A DNA stretch of 64,000 nucleotides from Brachionus rotundiformis (lineage: Eukaryota; Rotifera; Eurotatoria; Ploima; Brachionidae). Under the pieces are notes generated by a model. The model made no database searches. It was given only the letters and a program-made list of their open reading frames with translations, and had not been told where the DNA came from. The position numbers were made by a program, and so were the translations under genes. Shown here in pieces: positions 58,775 through 64,000 of this stretch; within the stretch, counting starts at the first letter, position 1; each line of letters begins with the position of its first letter. Location of the stretch: the NCBI GenBank assembly GCA_016802295.1, contig JAESIW010000090.1, positions 1,226,928 to 1,290,927 of the forward strand, given 5' to 3'.

Positions 58775-61363
58775 TGCTAAGCTTAACCTAGTTCTTAAAA
58801 AGCAAAATTATTAAGTTTGTGGCTCTACAACCGCTATTTGTTTTCTTATTATAATAATTTTTTTTTTATTATAATTTAAGAGCCGCTCAGCTAAATTTTA
58901 TGAGCGACTCATGGATAGTAAATATAATTACAACAAAAACTGTTTATAGATAAAATGTATTGTGAATTTGAAAATTTGCTTATTATTTTATTTTAATTTT
59001 AAAGAGATATTTGAAAAATTTGATAAAATTATTTCTTTTTCAATATAAAAACTGTTCATATCAGTCGATTTAAGTATTTAATTAAAAAATTAAAATTTTA
59101 TATATATAAAAAAATAAAAAAGCAAATTTGTTGGTTTATCTCGGCTAGCGAGATACAGAGCTATAGAGTCACGTGATGGTTGAAATATGCTTGCGTAATG
59201 GTTTGCCACGCACACAAACACAGCTTAAGGTATCGCGAAGACAAGCTAAGTGTCTATAGAATAGAAGCAAGTGTCTGCAGATAGCTTCCTCTTGAGAGCA
59301 TAATCTTGATCATGATTGTCATTTGACACACCCTTAGCTACCACCACATAAATAGTCTTACAATTAAAGAATATTGATTTATGAAGAGTCTTGATATTCA
59401 AGTTGTTTATCTGCAGTAGAGTTTTGGTATTCATAATTATTACACAATATTAGTATTAGATAGAGTATTACTTCGCTACCAAAATATATAGAAACCAATA
59501 TTTATCTAACTTTAAAAAAAATAGATTATTTTATAATTATAATATTTTGGAATTTTATGTGCTTAGGTGGTCAAAATTTGGCCCAGAGAAGCCATTAAAC
59601 TTTGTGTAAAATAAAACAAATAAAAATTTTAAACAAAAACATTCTTTTACTACTTGTGTCATTTTTTAGACAAATGAATCCCTAAACCGACTCTTAAATA
59701 TCTGCTATGATAAGTTTTTATCTATTCTAAAATTCATTCTAAGAGACTTGAACCATTTAATAAAATAAAAACTCTCTCTATTTTACCAATAAATTGAAAA
59801 CACTTGTTTACAAGAGAAATTTAAAACATATTTATCAATTAAGATAAAACATTTCTATACACATTCAATAATTGTGGTCAAAATTTTATCTTTTTTGTTT
59901 TTCTTAATTTTTGTTGTCGTATAAGATTTCACTCTTATATAGACACACACTTGGCTCTTAACAGACTGGAAAATCTTGATCCAAATGGCTATCTTCCAAA
60001 AGACTCTAATTAAACTTTAGCAAAAATTTTAATCAATAGATAATAAAAATTGTTTCTTAATACTTTTTTATTAAGTATTTAAGTAAAATAAAGCAACAAA
60101 CAACTTTAAAATACCATTGTTATATTCCAAAATAAGCTTTATAAATGCATCACTCTTCTATTCGAATGGTAAATTTACATATTTATGTAAAGTGATATTA
60201 TATTTGGGATCTAGTATAAAAAGATGAGTCAACCAGATCAAAATACACAATTTGTCACCTAATTGATTACTTTTTTTAATTTAATAATTAATAAACTATC
60301 AATCTTAATGATCATAATACAACTCTTGAGAAAAAACTCTTTTGATGACAATGAGCTGTTCTTTTCAATAATAAATCTTGATAGGAAATTATTACTAAGA
60401 AAAAAACACACTTTTTTGTTTATATAATTATTAATGATATATTTATTTCGTAATAAAATATTTTTTTCTAATATGAATAAGTCATAGTCTAAAATTACTA
60501 GTCACGATGGAATTTTTTTCCCAAGGTGTGTTTAAATTGCTAAAATAGGCATTTTATTTGGCAAAAAACCACTTGACAAGACCACAACTAGCTCGAATTG
60601 CGTTCAATTTACGCAAACCTAGCTATCATTTATCATTTGAATTAAACTTGTACTCAGTCTCACCTAAAAAAAAATTGTGTCATACAAATATTTATAATGG
60701 ATTAATATTTTTACACAATTAAAATATAAAATAGTGAACTTAATAATTTAGATTTTTAATCAATCGACCAGTTATGTCCAAAATTGATTTATTTTAGAAT
60801 TACTTGGCCTACATTTATCTAAAAATACCAGTTATTTGGCACACAATCACACATTATTAAAATTTAAATTTTAAATTATATACATATATACATCAAGTGT
60901 TTATAAGTGTATGATGCAATTTTTCTAATTATAAAATATAATTATTACGGCAAAAACAACAAAAATCATTGAGCTTTTTTTATAAAAAAAAACAATTATT
61001 AAAGAAATAGAAAAAAAAATTATTTTATTGTTATGGAGATCTAAAAACAACCAAATTTGGTTGTTTAGGTGAGGTTGATACTTTGAGAATTAAGTCGAAA
61101 ATTTTGCCATATGCGAGACTAAACATAAATGGTCATTATTAAATACTGATACTGAATTAATCTTATCTTCGGGCAATAAAATTAAAAATAATTTATCAAA
61201 AATTAAAAGAAATAAATAATCTCAAATTTAAAATTACTTTATTATTTATTATTATAGATAAAAAAAAAGAATAACAAACAAAATTTTCGTTTTTTTTTTA
61301 TTAAAAATGGTCTTTAAGGTAAATAATAAATATCTAATTAAAGTAATATAAACAAAACAATTG
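58775..61363. other. Divergent intergenic region, no gene seen
   Basis: About 2.6 kb between the GLUT 2 start and the FN3-like gene start. A less AT-rich patch at 59,140-59,360 contains TCACGTGA (E-box core 59,170-59,175) and may be part of the GLUT 2 promoter. A 62-codon minus-strand open frame there has no recognisable features. The rest is A/T-rich without supported genes. Confidence 0.5.
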
Positions 61364-64000
61364 ATGATTTTTAAGAGACTAGAGACTTTCTTCATACTAA
61401 AAGCTTTGTACTTGACTTACTGTCTTGCTCAAACTGACAATGAAACCATGTTTACTGATGAGACATTTTCTGACACCACTTATTCACCCTATACCACAAT
61501 GGCACAGTTGACAATTGCCACAAAATGTGACTTTCGGCATAGTTTAAAACCAATTTAATTACATAATAATTTATTAAATTATTAAGGCTTTATAAATGTG
61601 ACTAATGTGATCTCGACTGACTCACAGATAACCTTAATTCTAAATACCAATTTTTCAAATAACTTCACATGCTATTCAAATCATAGCTTGTTGATAATAA
61701 AAAATGACATTGATGGCTCGGTGAACGAGGCGGTTTGCCAAGACCTTGAACCTGCTACCGAGTACAGCCTCGAGTTTGAGACCGATTGTGACACTTATGT
61801 CGGACAAGAACCTGTATTGACAAGTAGGCTTTATCCGAATCAAGATTTATCTTTATGAATAAAAAATAAAAAAATATACATTATATAGAATATGAGTCTT
61901 TAAATTGTTTGGTGAAAAATAAACAAGATAATGATTTGAGTGTAGAATGTGATGGTTTAAAGTGTAGGAATTGTAGTGTTGTATTTGAGTTGATTGACAA
62001 GGAAGTAAACACTTCTGAGTATATTAAGGTATCATCTGGTGACAAAATAGCCATTAATTACACATTTTCCGTGCTCAATTGCAGCGAATATGAGCTACAT
62101 GCATTTGTGGAGAAGCAGTATCTGAGTCCCAGTGACAAAATACAAATTGATCCGAATATAGGTAATTAGCTTAAATTAAATAAGAAAAAAAACTTTTTTG
62201 GACAATTTTATTATTCGGAAAGAAATATTTCCCAATTTGGTCAATTTTGAAGTTAAAATGGACATTGAAAATAAAAGTATCGAATTCTTGATAAATAACT
62301 TGTGGAAATATTGTAGATATAGCCAAATAAGAAAAATTATAAGCGCACCTGTTGAGTGTAATTCGAGCCATTACAATCAAATATTTGAAAGTTTAATGAA
62401 TGTATCATCATCAAATTATCTAAATGAGACCATAAACAATGAGTTTATAAAACTAATGACAAATTATAGTTTTGAAGTAATTGTTGAAAAGCAGTTTGAG
62501 ACTTCAGTCAAATTGGTCAATAGGACCATATTCATTGAAACAGGTAGAATTTTGACAAAAGATAAGATAATTGAATAATGTTGAAATTTTTTTAAAATTA
62601 AGATGGTTTGCCAGTAATTTTGGAATCAATCGATTCTAATGCGAACAAAATATGGTTCCAATTGAGTGACATTGTAGAGTGTACATATTTTAAAATATAT
62701 TGTAAATATGGAAATAATGTAACAATAGATACCATTTATGACCAAGAGTTTAACAATGGTTCATGTTCTGATCTTGAGTCCAATCAGCTGTATGATGTGG
62801 TCGTGGAGACCAAGAACCATACGGAGACAATCACCTACGTTCAATCAATATTTACAAGTAATTTTTTTATTATCTTTTTAGTCTATTTAAGGTGATAAAG
62901 CATACAAAAAAATAATAAAAAGTAAAATTTTATCTGAATATATTTATTCTGATTTTTTATAAGTTTTAAATGTTTGATTTATTTTATTTAGAGATAGTTT
63001 TTATTTTTGAATTAAATTTTATTATTAAATATTGTTTAGTTAATTAAAATATTAGTTTATTTTAATTTAAGAACTAGTTCCAGTTTGGATAATCAGCTTT
63101 GACCAAAATGATGAGCTAAATTTTACCTATAAACTAAATTGTACACAAAACCAATTCGATTCCTATCAGCTGGCATTTAGAGATTTATCGAGCATAGATC
63201 AGTTGTTTGTGAATAGATCACTAATTAGTCAAGGATGTAGCCAATTGGAATATGATATAAATTTTGACTACAAGACTGAATTATTATACGGCTCTTCGTA
63301 CGAAGTCAAAATTCGTACCTTTGGATGCAACCAAACTTGTTCAGCTGTTTCAGAGTCTTTTTATTTTAAGACAAGTTTGATAATTATTTTTTATTAATTA
63401 AATTATTAAAAATTCAACTAGGACTTGACAATTTTCAGCTATTGTCATCACCTGTGTCAACTTTATCAAGTACTAACAACTCAATTTCTCTCAAATTGGC
63501 TACAAATGATCTACCACGTGACCAATACGGCACCATACTTATCTCATGTGCAAACCAATTATCCAACAAGGCTACGTGCATTCCTCACACAGATAACATT
63601 TATTATCTCTTATGCACTTGTTACAATTTAAATTCTAATAGTGAATATCAGATATTTTTACTCAATGAAAAAAAAGACTTTGTACCAGTGCAAAATTATA
63701 TTAAAAATTTTTATACTAGTAATACAATTAATTACTTATTTTAGAGATTGATTTTTAAATTTTAATTTCTTTTCCAGTACCAAATCCGGTCATACTGAAA
63801 CCAATCACTTTCACCGGTCTGATTGGATTCATCAGTTTTGAGCCAAATAACCCGGATCCATTGACGCATCAAATATGCTATATATACAGGACTAGGGAAT
63901 TTTGCTCGCCACTTATTGGCAACAAGTTCAATGGCACTGATAAAGAAGACTTTAAATTTGGAAGTGTTTACACATTTTACATCATTAGCATTGGTTATAA
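61364..64000 (+). CDS. Secreted or membrane protein of repeated FN3-like modules (5' part)
   Basis: Eight exons are visible and the gene continues past the window: 61364-61526, 61587-61823, 61889-62161, 62223-62543, 62603-62857, 63072-63374, 63422-63718 and 63778-64000. Exon 1 gives a signal peptide (FFILKALYLTYCLA) and a Thr-rich linker. Each later exon encodes one module of about 80-105 residues, and every visible intron lies in phase 1. Module ends such as LEPATEYSLEFET, SNQLYDVVVETKN, GSSYEVKIRTF and NSEYQIFLLNE resemble the F strand and tyrosine corner of fibronectin type III domains. The modules have many NxS/T sequons and a few cysteines each. Mutual identity is low. The C-terminal part, which would decide between a receptor and a purely secreted protein, is outside the window. 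Confidence 0.75.

Noticed and set aside
59246..59434. 62-codon minus-strand open frame upstream of GLUT 2
   Set aside because: No recognisable domain, no splice partner found, and a length easily reached by chance.

Overview
This is an AT-rich (roughly 70-75%) animal nuclear window. It carries protein-coding genes only; I found no rRNA, tRNA or CRISPR. The gene set is metazoan: a Brachyury-type T-box factor, MED14, PUF60, FNIP, RBM24/38, class I GLUTs, a DEG/ENaC channel, a peptide-type GPCR, Ly6 proteins and MRPL58/ICT1. Introns are mostly 45-65 nt with a few of 0.25-1.7 kb. Compact introns, very low GC and invertebrate-style genes suggest a small-genome spiralian such as a monogonont rotifer. 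That placement is inference and was not tested.

Layout. 0.6-1.9 kb (+) holds a membrane-anchored helical protein. 4.1-6.0 kb (+) is a type II EGF-trypsin protease. 6.0-7.7 kb (-) has an unknown 234-aa gene and mitochondrial ICT1. 8.2-8.9 kb (+) is a DUSP14-like phosphatase, followed by a DEG/ENaC channel at 9.4-10.9 kb (-) and arginase copy 1 without presequence at 11.2-12.3 kb (-). Brachyury lies at 14.4-15.9 kb (-) between two blocks of degenerate repeats. MED14 (14 exons) and PUF60 (5 exons) occupy 18.5-27.0 kb (-). After 5.6 kb of non-coding DNA comes FNIP at 32.6-38.0 kb (+), then a 1.1 kb inverted-repeat element. Two Ly6/three-finger genes at 39.9-40.4 kb (-) and 42.9-43.4 kb (+) flank a 197-bp MITE and a decayed LINE. 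Arginase copy 2, with a mitochondrial-type presequence, is at 44.3-45.6 kb (+), then an MPV17 family gene (-), a GPCR (+), RBM24/38 (-) and two tandem GLUTs (-). A multi-exon gene of FN3-like modules (61.4 kb onward, +) runs off the window end.

How the genes relate. They mostly look like unrelated neighbours, apart from three paralogue pairs: arginases (inverted, 32 kb apart), GLUTs (tandem) and Ly6 genes (head to head). In the arginase and GLUT pairs, part of the coding sequence is almost identical while neighbouring exons differ clearly, the pattern expected from gene conversion. The arginase pair also differs at the N-terminus, suggesting a cytosolic and a mitochondrial enzyme that share a homogenised catalytic core.

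Exon joins were worked out by hand from splice signals, reading phase and remembered family sequence. No search or alignment program was run.
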